From: RECO01 sp050485385
Lineage (GTDB): Bacteria; Pseudomonadota; Alphaproteobacteria; Geminicoccales; Geminicoccaceae
DNA: 29,801 nucleotides
Direction of reading: 5' to 3'
Assembly (NCBI GenBank): GCA_050485385.1
Contig: JBJHBG010000061.1
Coordinates: forward strand, 1-29,801
The notes under the pieces are model-generated. The model was not told where the DNA came from and ran no database searches. It worked only from the letters and a program-made list of their open reading frames with translations. Numbering within the stretch: the stretch's first letter is position 1; each line of letters begins with the position of its first letter. The translations under genes were made by a program, and so were the position numbers. Below are positions 16,649 through 24,954 of the stretch, in pieces.

Positions 16649-17479
16649 TCAGGCCCGCAGGAACGCCAGCACGTCGGCGTGGAAGCGGTCTTTGTGGGTG
16701 TCGGGCAGACCGTGCGGTGCGCCCTCGTACTCGATCAGCGTGGCGTGGGGGACGAGCCGCTTCGCGGCGCGCGCCGAGGCGTCGATGGGCACCACCTGGT
16801 CGTCGTCGCCGTGGACGATCAGCGTCGGCCGGTCGAACGTCTTCAAGTCTTCGGTGAGATCGGTCTCGGAGAAGGCCTTGATGGAATCGTAGGTGTTCTT
16901 GAAGCCGGCCTGCATGCCCTGCTGGAACCAGCTTTCGATCAGGCCCTGGCTCACCTGCGCACCGGGGCGGTTGAAGCCGTAGAACGGGCCCGAGGCGATG
17001 TCGCGGTAGAATTGCGCCCGGTCGGCCACCTGGGCGGCGCGGAAGCCGTCGAAGACCTCCAGCGGCAGGCCGCCGGGGTTGGCCTCGGTCTGCAGCATCA
17101 AGGGCGTGATGGCCGAGATCAGGCCCAGCTTGGCGATCCGGCCCGTGCCATGGCGGCCGACATAGCGGGCAACCTCGCCACCGCCGGTCGAGAAGCCGAA
17201 GGCCGCAACGTCGCGCAGGTCCAGCGTCTCGATCACGGTCGCCAGGTCGTCGGCGTAGTGGTCCATGTCGTTGCCGTCCCAGGGCTGGGAGGAACGCCCG
17301 TGGCCGCGGCGGTCGTGGTGGACGACGCGAAAGCCCTCGCTGGCGAGGAAGAAGGCGAGGCTCTCCCAGCTGTCGCTGCTGAGCGGCCAGCCGTGGCTCA
17401 GGGTGACGGCGGGGCCGTCCTTCGGTCCCCAGTCCTTGACGTAGAGGTCGACGCCGTCGGGGGTGGTGATGGTGGGCAT
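16649..17479 (-). CDS. Alpha/beta hydrolase, chloroperoxidase/aryl-esterase-like
   Basis: A 276-aa alpha/beta hydrolase of the cofactor-free haloperoxidase (perhydrolase/esterase) group. The oxyanion region is LSHGWPLSSDSW, and VVHHDRRGHGRSSQPW is characteristic of the subfamily. The nucleophile elbow is GFSTGGGEV (Ser97), the acid is in VHGDDDQVVP, and the base His is in GAPHGL near the end. Such enzymes hydrolyse esters or lactones and make peracids in vitro. No signal peptide, so cytoplasmic. GGAGACCAGACC precedes the ATG. It follows the amidohydrolase by 48 nt and precedes the adaptor, and is probably the first gene of the coupled group hydrolase, adaptor, MFS, pirin. All triad residues are present. 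Confidence 0.93.
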   Translation of the reverse strand: MPTITTPDGVDLYVKDWGPKDGPAVTLSHGWPLSSDSWESLAFFLASEGFRVVHHDRRGHGRSSQPWDGNDMDHYADDLATVIETLDLRDVAAFGFSTGGGEVARYVGRHGTGRIAKLGLISAITPLMLQTEANPGGLPLEVFDGFRAAQVADRAQFYRDIASGPFYGFNRPGAQVSQGLIESWFQQGMQAGFKNTYDSIKAFSETDLTEDLKTFDRPTLIVHGDDDQVVPIDASARAAKRLVPHATLIEYEGAPHGLPDTHKDRFHADVLAFLRA

Positions 17480-17527
17480 GGTCTGGTCTCCAAGGTTGGT
17501 GCCGGGGATCGTCGCGGCGGGCGAGGA

Positions 17528-19393
17528 TCAGGCGGCGAAGCAGGCGCAGCCGAGGGCACCCCAGAAGGCGCGGCGGTCGGCGACGGGGACCGGGCTCTCC
17601 CAGGCGATGCGGTGGTCGTGGCCGTGGACGCCGCAGCCGGAGCCGCAGCCGTCCGAGCAGGACCGCGCGAAGCGGCGCAGTTGCGGCGCGTCGGCGCGCA
17701 TGCCGGGCGTCGCTGCGGCGTTGACCGGGCTCCAGTCCGGCGCGGCGGGCGGCAGGGGCGGCGCCAGCGGGCCGAAGTCGCCGGACCCGTGCACGATCCG
17801 CCCGCCCATGACCGTCAGCACCGCCTCGATGCTGCGGATCTCGTCGGGCGGAACGGCGAAATAGTCGGCCGACAGCACCGCCAGATCGGCGTAGGCGCCG
17901 GGCGTCAGCGTCCCCTTGACGTCCGCTTCACCCGAGAACCACGCGGAGCCGTGCGTCCAAAGCCGCAGCGCCGCCTCGCGGTCGAGCAGGTTGCTCTCGT
18001 CGTAGAGCGCGAGCCCGCCCAGCGTCTTGCCCGTGGTCAGCCACCAGAGCGCCACCCAAGGATCGTAGGAGGCCACGCGCGTGGCGTCGGTGCCGCCACC
18101 CACCGGCACGCCCGCCTCCAGCATCAACGCAACGGGCGGCGTCGCCTCGGCGGCGTAGCGGCCGTAGCGCTGGACGAAAGCTTCGCCCTGGAACGCCATG
18201 CGGTGCTGGATGGCGATGCCGCCGCCGAGGGCCGCGACGCGGTCGATGTTGCTCGGGCTGATCGTCTCGGCGTGGTCGATGACGAAGCGCGTCGGCCACG
18301 GCGCCCCGCCCGTGACGCGCTCGATCGCGCCGAGAAAGCGCTCGATGCTCTCGTCATAGGTCGCGTGGATGCGGAACGGCCACTTCGCCGCCGCCAGCCG
18401 CTCGAGGATCGGCTCGAGCTCCGACTCCATCGTCGGCGCGAGGTCGGGGCGCGGCTCCAGGAAGTTCTCGAAGTCCGCAGCCGACCAAGCGAGGTTCTCG
18501 CCCGCACCGTTCATCCGCAAGAGGGCGTCGCCGGCCCCCGGCTCGGTCATGGCGATCCAGCGGTCGTAGTCCGCCAGTTCCTGGCCCGCCTTCTGCGCGA
18601 ACAGGTTGTAGGCGATGCGCACCGTCATCTGGCCGTCGGCGTGCAACCGTTCGATCACGCGATAGTCGTCGGGATAGTTCTGCCCGCCGCCACCGGCGTC
18701 GATCACCGAGGTCACGCCCAGCCGGTTCAGCTCGCGCATGAAGTGTCGCGTCGAGTTGAGTTGCTGCTCGAAGGGCAGGGTCGGCCCCCGCGCCAGCGTC
18801 GAATAGAGGATCAACGCCGAGGGCTTCGCCACCAGCAGCCCGGTGGGCTCGCCGCGGGAGTCGCGCACGATCTCGCCGCCCGGCGGGTTGGGCGTGGCGC
18901 GGGTGAAGCCGAGGACTCGCAGCGCGGCGCGGTTCAAGAGTGCTCCGGCATAGAGGTGCAGGACGAAGCAGGGCGTGTCGGGGGCTGCGGCGTTGATCTC
19001 GTCGAGCGTGGGCAGCCGCCGCTCGGCGAACTGGTGTTCGGACCAGCCGCCGACGACGCGCACCCATTGCGGGGCCGGCGTGCGGTCGGCCTGCGCCTTC
19101 AGCATCCGCAGCGCGTCGGCCAGCGACGGGACGTTCTCCCACCGCAGCTCCATGTTGAAGGCGAGGCCACCCCGGATCAGGTGCGTATGGCTGTCGTTCA
19201 GGCCGGGGATGACGCGGCGCCCTTCGAGTGCCACGACCTGGGTCGTGGGACCGGCCATCGCCATGACGTCGGCGTCCGTCCCGGTCGCGGCGATCCGGCC
19301 GTCGCGGATCGCCAGCGCCTGTGCGGCGGGCAGCACCGGGTCCAGCGTCGTGACGCGGCCGCCGCGCAGGATCAGGTCGGGGGCGTCCGTCAT
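17528..19393 (-). CDS. YtcJ-like amidohydrolase (amidohydrolase_3) with Cys/His-rich tail
   Basis: A 621-aa TIM-barrel metal-dependent hydrolase of the YtcJ group. The N-terminal beta-sandwich strand is DLILRGGRVTTLD, and the metal site begins with PGLNDSHTHL (HxH). Further ligands lie in RIHATYDES, VIDHAETI and VGGGTDATRV. The end of the barrel domain, DLAVLSADYF and VMGGRIVHG, is typical. After about residue 550 a Pro-rich linker leads to a tail RSCSDGCGSGCGVHGHDH and a final FWGALGCACFAA, rich in Cys and His. This tail looks like a metal-binding or oligomer element and is not needed for the core fold. GAAGG precedes the ATG. The substrate is unknown; relatives act on amides, formamides and cyclic ureides. 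Confidence 0.92.
   Translation of the reverse strand: MTDAPDLILRGGRVTTLDPVLPAAQALAIRDGRIAATGTDADVMAMAGPTTQVVALEGRRVIPGLNDSHTHLIRGGLAFNMELRWENVPSLADALRMLKAQADRTPAPQWVRVVGGWSEHQFAERRLPTLDEINAAAPDTPCFVLHLYAGALLNRAALRVLGFTRATPNPPGGEIVRDSRGEPTGLLVAKPSALILYSTLARGPTLPFEQQLNSTRHFMRELNRLGVTSVIDAGGGGQNYPDDYRVIERLHADGQMTVRIAYNLFAQKAGQELADYDRWIAMTEPGAGDALLRMNGAGENLAWSAADFENFLEPRPDLAPTMESELEPILERLAAAKWPFRIHATYDESIERFLGAIERVTGGAPWPTRFVIDHAETISPSNIDRVAALGGGIAIQHRMAFQGEAFVQRYGRYAAEATPPVALMLEAGVPVGGGTDATRVASYDPWVALWWLTTGKTLGGLALYDESNLLDREAALRLWTHGSAWFSGEADVKGTLTPGAYADLAVLSADYFAVPPDEIRSIEAVLTVMGGRIVHGSGDFGPLAPPLPPAAPDWSPVNAAATPGMRADAPQLRRFARSCSDGCGSGCGVHGHDHRIAWESPVPVADRRAFWGALGCACFAA
17530..17675 (-). repeat. 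Intact partner of the amidohydrolase tail repeat
   Basis: This is the 3' coding end of the amidohydrolase, matching 16481-16575 in the same orientation. Units are about 1.05 kb apart and bracket the alpha/beta hydrolase gene. The conserved core is around CGTGGCC(A/G)TGGACGCCGC and CCGT(T/C)CGA(A/G)CAGGACCG on the plus strand. Confidence 0.7.
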
Positions 19394-19508
19394 GGTCTGA
19401 CCTTCGATGTCATGGGCACAAGGTCGAGGGCGGCGCAGGTGAGCGGAGGCTGACGCCGCTCATGTCTTCGGCTCCGGCCGACCGGGCAGCTTCGCCGCGA
19501 GCATCGGC

Positions 19509-20192
19509 TCAGACCGCCGGGACGGGCTCGAGCGTCGGGCCGTGGGCGACCCGCTCGGGCGCCTTGTGGACCATGGTGTAGGCGTAGTCGACGCCCATGC
19601 CGTAGGCGCCGGAATGCTCCTTCACGATGCCGATGACGGCGTCGTAGGTCTCCTTCCGCGCCCAGTCGCGCTGCCACTCCAGCATGACCTGCTGCCAGGT
19701 CACGGGAACGACGCCCGCCTGGATCATGCGCAGCATCGCCATGTCGTGCGCCGCCTTCGAGGTGCCGCCCGAGGCGTCCTCGACCATGTAGATCTCGTAG
19801 CCGCCGTCGCGCATCGCCTCGAGCGCGAAGGAATTGTTGCAGACCTCGGTCCAGAGGCCGGCGACGACGACCTTCTGGCGCCCGGTGGCGGCGAGCGCGT
19901 CGCGCACCTTCCGGTCGTCCCAGGAGTTCATCGAGGTGCGCTCGAGCAGCGGCGCCTCGGGAAACACCGCGAGGATCTCGGGGTAGGTATGGCCCGAGAA
20001 GCTCTCGGTCTCGACCGTCGTGATCGTCGTCGGGATCGCGAAGACCTTCGCGGCCTTGGCCAGTGCTACGACGTTGGTCTTCAGAGCCTGCCGGTCGATC
20101 GATTGGACGCCGAACGCCATCTGCGGCTGGTGGTCGATGATGATGAGCTGGCTGTTGGTGGGCGTCAGCAGGTCGAGCTTGGGGTCGGACAT
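19509..20192 (-). CDS. Isochorismatase-like cysteine hydrolase (YcaC-type, first copy)
   Basis: A 227-aa cysteine hydrolase of the isochorismatase superfamily. The catalytic triad is visible: Asp20 in LIIIDHQPQMAF, Lys in SWDDRKVRDAL and Cys in VVAGLWTEVCNNSF. This sequence type is the YcaC-related group, typically octameric, of uncertain substrate; relatives act on amides or hydroxamates. The start MSDPKLDLL is set by GGAG eight bases upstream; a longer frame from 20252 adds nothing familiar. It lies 115 nt upstream of the amidohydrolase on the same strand and may be co-transcribed. It is a clear paralogue of the hydrolase at 28932, sharing AALAKAAKVF-like, GLWTE and EWQRDWAR segments. Confidence 0.92.
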   Translation of the reverse strand: MSDPKLDLLTPTNSQLIIIDHQPQMAFGVQSIDRQALKTNVVALAKAAKVFAIPTTITTVETESFSGHTYPEILAVFPEAPLLERTSMNSWDDRKVRDALAATGRQKVVVAGLWTEVCNNSFALEAMRDGGYEIYMVEDASGGTSKAAHDMAMLRMIQAGVVPVTWQQVMLEWQRDWARKETYDAVIGIVKEHSGAYGMGVDYAYTMVHKAPERVAHGPTLEPVPAV

Positions 20193-20277
20193 CGGAGGCT
20201 CCATGGCGGTCGGACGCGCGCCGCGCCCTGGCATCAGGCTCGGCCGGACCATCGTCCGCCGCCATGGTTGGGATCAA

Positions 20278-20919
20278 TTATACCGAAGCGTCGGCGGCCC
20301 CATCGTCCGTCGCGAGCCGATCCGCCATCCGCACCAGCTCCGGCAGCGAGCCCGCCTCCATCTTGCGCATGACCTGGGAGCGGTGGACCTTCACGGTGAT
20401 CTCGCTGATCTCGAGCATCGCCGCGATCCGCTTGTTGGCGAGCCCACTGACCACGAGCGCCATGATCTCCCGCTCGCGCGGGCTCAGCGTGTCGTGTGCG
20501 CGCCGCCACCGCTCGAGTGCTGCCGCCTCGCGCCGCCTCGACCGATCGAGGTCGAGGGCGCGATGCACCGCGTCGAGCAGGTCCTGGTCGCGGAACGGCT
20601 TGGTCAGGAACTCCAGGGCACCGGCCTTCATCGCACCCACCGCCATCGCCACGTCCGCGTGGCCCGAGATGAAGACGATGGGCGTGGCGACACCCTTCGC
20701 TCGAAGGTCGCGTTGCAGATCGAGGCCGCTGCGCGCGGGCAGGCGCACGTCGAGAATGACGCAGGACGGCGCGTCGGGGCAGTCGGCGGCAAGGAACGCC
20801 GCCGCCGAGTCGAACGCCGTCGCCGCCTGTCCGACCGACGCGAGGAGGCTGACCAGCGCCGCCCGCACCGCGGCATCATCATCCACGACGTAGACGACTG
20901 CCGGCTCGTCATCGGCCAT
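20278..20919 (-). CDS. FixJ/NarL-type response regulator
   Basis: A 213-aa two-component regulator. The receiver domain (1-125) has acidic pocket VVDDD (13-15), phospho-acceptor Asp57 in VILDVRLP, ISGHAD, and Lys in LTKPF. A linker leads to a LuxR-type HTH: LSPREREIMALVVSGLANKRIAAMLEISEITVKVHRSQVMRKM. This receiver plus LuxR layout with the TVKVHRSQVM(R/K)KM helix is the FixJ/TtrR/StyR class. GGAGG precedes the ATG. The gene overlaps the kinase 3' end by 11 nt, so the two are made together. Targets are not known; the adjacent hydrolase genes are candidates by position only. Confidence 0.95.
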   Translation of the reverse strand: MADDEPAVVYVVDDDAAVRAALVSLLASVGQAATAFDSAAAFLAADCPDAPSCVILDVRLPARSGLDLQRDLRAKGVATPIVFISGHADVAMAVGAMKAGALEFLTKPFRDQDLLDAVHRALDLDRSRRREAAALERWRRAHDTLSPREREIMALVVSGLANKRIAAMLEISEITVKVHRSQVMRKMEAGSLPELVRMADRLATDDGAADASV

Positions 20920-22495
20920 GGGCGGCCTCCATCGGCAGTGTCACTTCGAACAGGGCGCCGCCGCCCGGCTTGTTGGACGCGGCGATGACGCCGCCATGCG
21001 CCTCCACGATCGTGCGGCTGATCATGAGCCCGAGGCCCATGCCGTGCAACTTTCCGGAGCGGAAGGCCTCGAAGGCCGCCTCGATCAGCGTGTCCGGAAT
21101 GCCCGGTCCCGTGTCGCCGACCGAGAGCACGAGCGTGCCACCGCCGCTGCGGGCGGAGAGGGTCACCACGCGCGACGGCAGCCCTGGCTGCGCCATGGCC
21201 TCGATGGCGTTGATCGCGAGGTTCGAGAGCGCCTGACGCAGCTGATCCACGTCGCCGCGCACGAGCATGGCACCAACGCCGCCATCGTCGACCTCGACCC
21301 GCACGTCCGCAGCCCTGGCGTCGTCGCGCACGAGCGCTGCGACCGACAGCAGCAACGCGCCCGCCTCGACGGCTCCGCCCTTCGGCGACCGCCGCCCGAA
21401 CGATCGGCGCAGTCCGACCAGCACCCGTCCCGCGCGGGCGCTTTCCTCGGAGATCGCGAGGAGGCGCTCGCGCGCCTGGCCCAGATCGGGCCGAGCACGA
21501 TCCAGCCAGCGGCCGGCCGCCTCGGCGCTGGTCGCGATCGCCGCCAACGGCTGGTTCAGCTCGTGCGCGATGGCCGCGCCGAGGGCCTCGAGCGAGGCTT
21601 CACGGGCGCGGCGCGCCTGCACCTCGGCCGCGAGGGTGGTCACCGACCGGGCGATCGTCCGGACGGTGTCGACCAAGAGTGCCAGCGCCACGACGGCGAC
21701 CGCCGCAAGCCCGACGGCCCGTCCCGCCCACCAGCCGAGACTGAACCGGACGCCCTCCGCCACGAAGCCGAGCATGACCAGCTCGACGAGGAAGGCCGCC
21801 AGCGTGACCAGCAGCCAGAGGTCGAGCACGGAGAAAGGCCGCAGCCGCGCGACCGCGACCGCAGCTGCGAGCGTGGTCGCGATGCTCGCCCACAGGACGG
21901 CGTCCCATGCGGCGGTCGGGACGCGGGCGTCCGCCATGAGCGTCGGAGCGGAACCGGACAGACCCAGCGCAGCGCCCGTTGCGAGCAGTGCCGCGAGGGC
22001 GGATCCGGCGACAGCGGCCGTCGCATGGGCCCGCGACCAGGGCCGCCACCGCTCGTGACGTCCTCCGCGCTGCCGCAAAAGCGCATAGGCCAAGAGGCCG
22101 ATCGGGAAGGCCAGCCGTCTGAACGCCGCGATCACGGCGGTCGTCTGGAGATCGCCGCCCAGGAGCCCCTCGGGCGCGAAGACGCCCGGAAAGCTCGCGA
22201 CCCACGCGACGGCCGTGAACCCGTTGAACAGGTAGGCGGCGGCGAGCGCGAGCAGCGCCGGCGCGCCGATGGCGACGTACTGCGAGACCAGCAGCGTCGC
22301 CGTGAAGAGGTCGATCATGAGGACGGCGGTCGCGTAGCCGGGCAGCAGTGGCGCAGCGACGTCCCCCGGCACGGCGGCGAAGGGCGTCGCCGCGGCAACG
22401 CCGACCGCCAAGAGGGCCAAACAGGCGATCGCCGCCTTGACCTCGGCGCCGCTTGGACGGCGCACTGGAAGCGTAATGCGCGGAAGGCCGTTCAT
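20909..22495 (-). CDS. Membrane histidine kinase with MASE4-like sensor domain
   Basis: A 528-aa sensor kinase. Residues 1-280 hold about seven or eight hydrophobic helices and resemble MASE4, including PGYATAVLMIDLFTATLLVSQY, AAYLFNGFTAVAWVASFPGVFAPEGLLGG and FPIGLLAYALLRQR. The kinase core has an H-box ALGAAIAHELNQPLAAIATSAE (phospho-His near 320), N-box NLAINAIEAMAQ, G1 DTGPGIP and G2 GMGLGLMISRTIVEAHGG. AHELNQPL is typical of FixL/StyS-like kinases that pair with FixJ-type regulators. No PAS domain is present, so sensing is probably by the membrane part. It overlaps the regulator gene by 11 nt. The start MNGLPRITLPV is chosen because upstream extensions show only low-complexity basic sequence. 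Confidence 0.92.
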   Translation of the reverse strand: MNGLPRITLPVRRPSGAEVKAAIACLALLAVGVAAATPFAAVPGDVAAPLLPGYATAVLMIDLFTATLLVSQYVAIGAPALLALAAAYLFNGFTAVAWVASFPGVFAPEGLLGGDLQTTAVIAAFRRLAFPIGLLAYALLRQRGGRHERWRPWSRAHATAAVAGSALAALLATGAALGLSGSAPTLMADARVPTAAWDAVLWASIATTLAAAVAVARLRPFSVLDLWLLVTLAAFLVELVMLGFVAEGVRFSLGWWAGRAVGLAAVAVVALALLVDTVRTIARSVTTLAAEVQARRAREASLEALGAAIAHELNQPLAAIATSAEAAGRWLDRARPDLGQARERLLAISEESARAGRVLVGLRRSFGRRSPKGGAVEAGALLLSVAALVRDDARAADVRVEVDDGGVGAMLVRGDVDQLRQALSNLAINAIEAMAQPGLPSRVVTLSARSGGGTLVLSVGDTGPGIPDTLIEAAFEAFRSGKLHGMGLGLMISRTIVEAHGGVIAASNKPGGGALFEVTLPMEAAHGR

Positions 22496-22662
22496 CGCTG
22501 CCAACCTGGAGCGGGCGGTTGCGCCGCCCCCCCAATCTGGCCCAATCCGCCCCGGTGAACCACTCGAACGATCCGGCCGCGCTCGATCCGGCTCGACAGC
22601 TCTTCGAAAGGCGAAGGCCATCCCCTGCCTATTCGAGGTCGACGGAGCCGACTTCATCGTCG
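22496..22662. other. Intergenic region upstream of the kinase gene
   Basis: These 167 bp lie between the start of the kinase gene and the end of the DUF5996-GNAT gene. They contain a run of eight C near 22527-22537 and no gene I can support. A minus-strand promoter for the kinase-regulator pair is expected here but cannot be pinned down. Confidence 0.4.
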
Positions 22663-23922
22663 TCAGGCGTTCGACCGACGCACCACGTCCTGCCACTCCG
22701 GATGCCGGTCGATCTGCGCTTTCGCGAACGGGCAAAGCGGCATGATGGCGATCCCGTCGCGGCGGGCATCTTCGACCGCTTGGCGCACCAGTCGCTCGCC
22801 GACTTTGCGGCCGCGCAAGGCCGCCGGCACGTCCGTGTGATCGATGATGATCAAGCCGTCGCCGGCGCGACTGTAGGTCATCTCGGGCTCGACGCCGTCG
22901 ACGACGATCCGATACCGCCCCTTCGTCGGGCCGTCCTCCCGCTCGACCTTTTCGTCGCCGGCCGCAGGTGCCGCCGTCGCCCGTGCCGCGTCCGGGGAGC
23001 GGACCCGGCGTGGCCGTCCATGCGCGCATTCCAGAAGGTCGCGGTCCCACCCGCCCAGATCGGCGGCAGCCTCGTAGGTCGAGACGAGGAAGGCCATCAG
23101 CGCGTCGTCGGGATCGGCCGCCGACCGCACGGCATCGTAGGGGAGGAGGAATTCGGACAGCCCGTCGTGCCAGAACGCGGCATCGGGCCGGACCATTGCT
23201 GCCCGGTAACCGTTCGGTGCCGGATAGGCGTAGGCATAGAACGCCGGATAGTCGATGCCGCCGCCACCCGGCCAGAAGCCCGCCGACGAGACCTCGCGGT
23301 CGTAGGCCTCCTGCGCCACGTCGTCCGGCAAGGCGGGAATGCCGCCGGGGTGCAGCGGCGCGCGCCGTCCCGAGAATCGGGTGAGCGCCAAGTCGAAGCT
23401 GCCCCAGAAGAGGTGGACGGGACTGGACTTGCCGAGAAAGGAGGTGCGGAAGCGATTGAAGACACGATCGACCGCGACCAACGCCCGATGGAAGCGTCGG
23501 CCGGCATCGCGGTCGTAGGGCCGGTCACGATCATCTTCGGCGAACGGTATCGGGTAGGGGACCTCGTTGGGTTGTCCGTTGAACGTCGGCGTGCCGCCGA
23601 GGTCCTCGATCAACCGGACGAAGCTGGCGTGGAACGCCGCGACCGTGGATGGGCCGAGGTCGAATGACGCGCGGCGGCCCTCGCCGGAGGTGCCGACGAC
23701 CCTGTGCTCCAAGAAATCGAACAGGATCTCGATGCCAGGACCGTCGGGTATCGGCGAGGAGGCCAGACCGGTCGGCGTCACGTAGAAGGTCGCGTTCCAC
23801 GAGTGGTTCAGCCAAGGCGTATGGGCCAGCCGGTATTTGCCGGCGATCTGGAGGCAGAGATGCAGCGCCGAACACGTCTCGCGCCAGCCAAGGTAGTCGA
23901 GTTGGGGCCACGTGGTGTTCAT
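22663..23922 (-). CDS. DUF5996 protein fused to a YidJ/NATD1-type acetyltransferase domain
   Basis: A 419-aa two-domain protein. Residues 1-310 match DUF5996, with WPQLDYLGWRETCSALHLCLQIAGKYRLA, HSWNATFYVTPTGL, PVHLFWGSFDLALTRFSGR, GFWPGGGGIDYPAFYAYAYP and EFLLPYDAVR. The role of that domain is unknown; conserved His and Trp in LFWGSFDLA-type motifs hint at an enzyme. After a charged linker (about 312-330), residues 335-417 form a small GNAT domain, with YRIVVDGVEPEMTYSRAG, IDHTDVPAALRGRKVGERLVRQAVEDAR (CoA-binding loop R-G-R-K-V-G) and IMPLCPFAKAQIDRHPEW. That compact form is the NATD1/YidJ type. GGAG lies ten bases before the ATG. It ends 168 nt before the kinase and is preceded by the second pirin. 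Fusion of these domains is unusual to my knowledge. Confidence 0.85.
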   Translation of the reverse strand: MNTTWPQLDYLGWRETCSALHLCLQIAGKYRLAHTPWLNHSWNATFYVTPTGLASSPIPDGPGIEILFDFLEHRVVGTSGEGRRASFDLGPSTVAAFHASFVRLIEDLGGTPTFNGQPNEVPYPIPFAEDDRDRPYDRDAGRRFHRALVAVDRVFNRFRTSFLGKSSPVHLFWGSFDLALTRFSGRRAPLHPGGIPALPDDVAQEAYDREVSSAGFWPGGGGIDYPAFYAYAYPAPNGYRAAMVRPDAAFWHDGLSEFLLPYDAVRSAADPDDALMAFLVSTYEAAADLGGWDRDLLECAHGRPRRVRSPDAARATAAPAAGDEKVEREDGPTKGRYRIVVDGVEPEMTYSRAGDGLIIIDHTDVPAALRGRKVGERLVRQAVEDARRDGIAIMPLCPFAKAQIDRHPEWQDVVRRSNA

Positions 23923-23990
23923 CGGGCTTGGTCTCCATCCAGCATCTGCTCGCTAGGCGAGTCGTCCGGAACTCACTCCAGAACCGTCGA

Positions 23991-24926
23991 TCAATCCGGA
24001 AGGGGGATGTGCTCGTCGCGGTCGTCGACGGGTAGATCGAAGCGGCCCTGGCCCCAGTTCGCGGCGCGCCATTCCGCCTTGGCGCATTCGATGCGCTCCT
24101 GGGACGAGGCGACGAAGTTCCACCAGATGTAGCGCGGTCCACCGAGGGTGGCACCGCCGAGGATCATCAGCCGCGCGCCCTGGTCTCCGGCGGCCACCGT
24201 GATGCGGTCACCCGGCCGAAACACCATCATCCGACCGGCCTCGAACTCCTGGCCGGCGATCGAGATGGAGCCCTCGACGATGTAGATGCCGCGGTCCTCG
24301 TGGTCGTCCGGCATCGGCAGCCGGCTTTTCGGTTCGAGCTTGACGTCGGCGTAGAAGGTCTCGGAGAGCATCGTCGCGGGTGCTGCCTTGCCATAGGCGT
24401 TGCCGAGAATGAGCCGAACCGAGACGCCGCGGTCCTCGATGACGGGCAGCGTCTCCTTGCCGTGATGTTCGAAGCTGGGCGCCACGTCCTCGTGGGCGTC
24501 GGGCAGGGCCAACCAGGTCTGGATCCCGAACAGAGCGTTGGGACCGCTCCGGGCAGCCGCCGAGGTGCGCTCCGAATGGGTGACGCCGCGCCCGGCCACC
24601 ATCCAGTTCAACGCGCCCGGGCTGATGATCTGGTCGGCGCCGGTGCTGTCGCGGTGGTGGAAATCGCCCTTGAACAGGTAGGTGACGGTGCCGAGCCCGA
24701 TGTGCGGGTGCGGCCGGACGTCGACGCCCTGGCCGGTCAGCAGTTCGGCCGGCCCGGCCTGGTCGAAGAAGATGAACGGCCCGACCATCTGCCGCTTCGG
24801 CGCCGGCAAGGCGCGCCGGACCTCGAAGCCGCCGAGGTCGCGGGAACGCGGAACGATGAGGGTCTCGATCGCGTCGATCCCGACCTCGTCGGGACAGCCC
24901 GGTTCGATTGCAGGGTTCCAACTCAT
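23991..24926 (-). CDS. Pirin family protein (second copy)
   Basis: A 311-aa pirin with the N-terminal cupin MVGPFIFFDQAGPAELLTGQ, metal-binding RPHPHIGLGTVTYLFKG and GVTHSERT. The C-terminal cupin is IYIVEGSISIAGQEFEAGRMMVFRPGD. It is strongly similar to the pirin at 13016, down to the MSW(S/N)P start and the GPR(W/Y)IWWNFV motif near the end. The ATG has an ideal GGAGG five bases upstream. It lies 28 nt downstream of the quinone reductase gene, consistent with one transcript. Pirins are commonly linked with redox stress or aromatic-compound genes, which suits the quinone reductase neighbour. The actual substrate is unknown. Confidence 0.94.
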   Translation of the reverse strand: MSWNPAIEPGCPDEVGIDAIETLIVPRSRDLGGFEVRRALPAPKRQMVGPFIFFDQAGPAELLTGQGVDVRPHPHIGLGTVTYLFKGDFHHRDSTGADQIISPGALNWMVAGRGVTHSERTSAAARSGPNALFGIQTWLALPDAHEDVAPSFEHHGKETLPVIEDRGVSVRLILGNAYGKAAPATMLSETFYADVKLEPKSRLPMPDDHEDRGIYIVEGSISIAGQEFEAGRMMVFRPGDRITVAAGDQGARLMILGGATLGGPRYIWWNFVASSQERIECAKAEWRAANWGQGRFDLPVDDRDEHIPLPD

Positions 24927-24954
24927 TGGACCTCCGATGCTCTGGTGGCGACGC

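Noticed and set aside
15845..19453. 1202-codon plus-strand open frame across adaptor, hydrolase and amidohydrolase genes
   Set aside because: It is antisense to three well-supported genes, has no recognisable domain and has a skewed composition.
22527..22537. C-run before the kinase gene as a phase-variation tract
   Set aside because: It lies outside any coding frame and away from a recognisable promoter spacer, so no effect can be argued.
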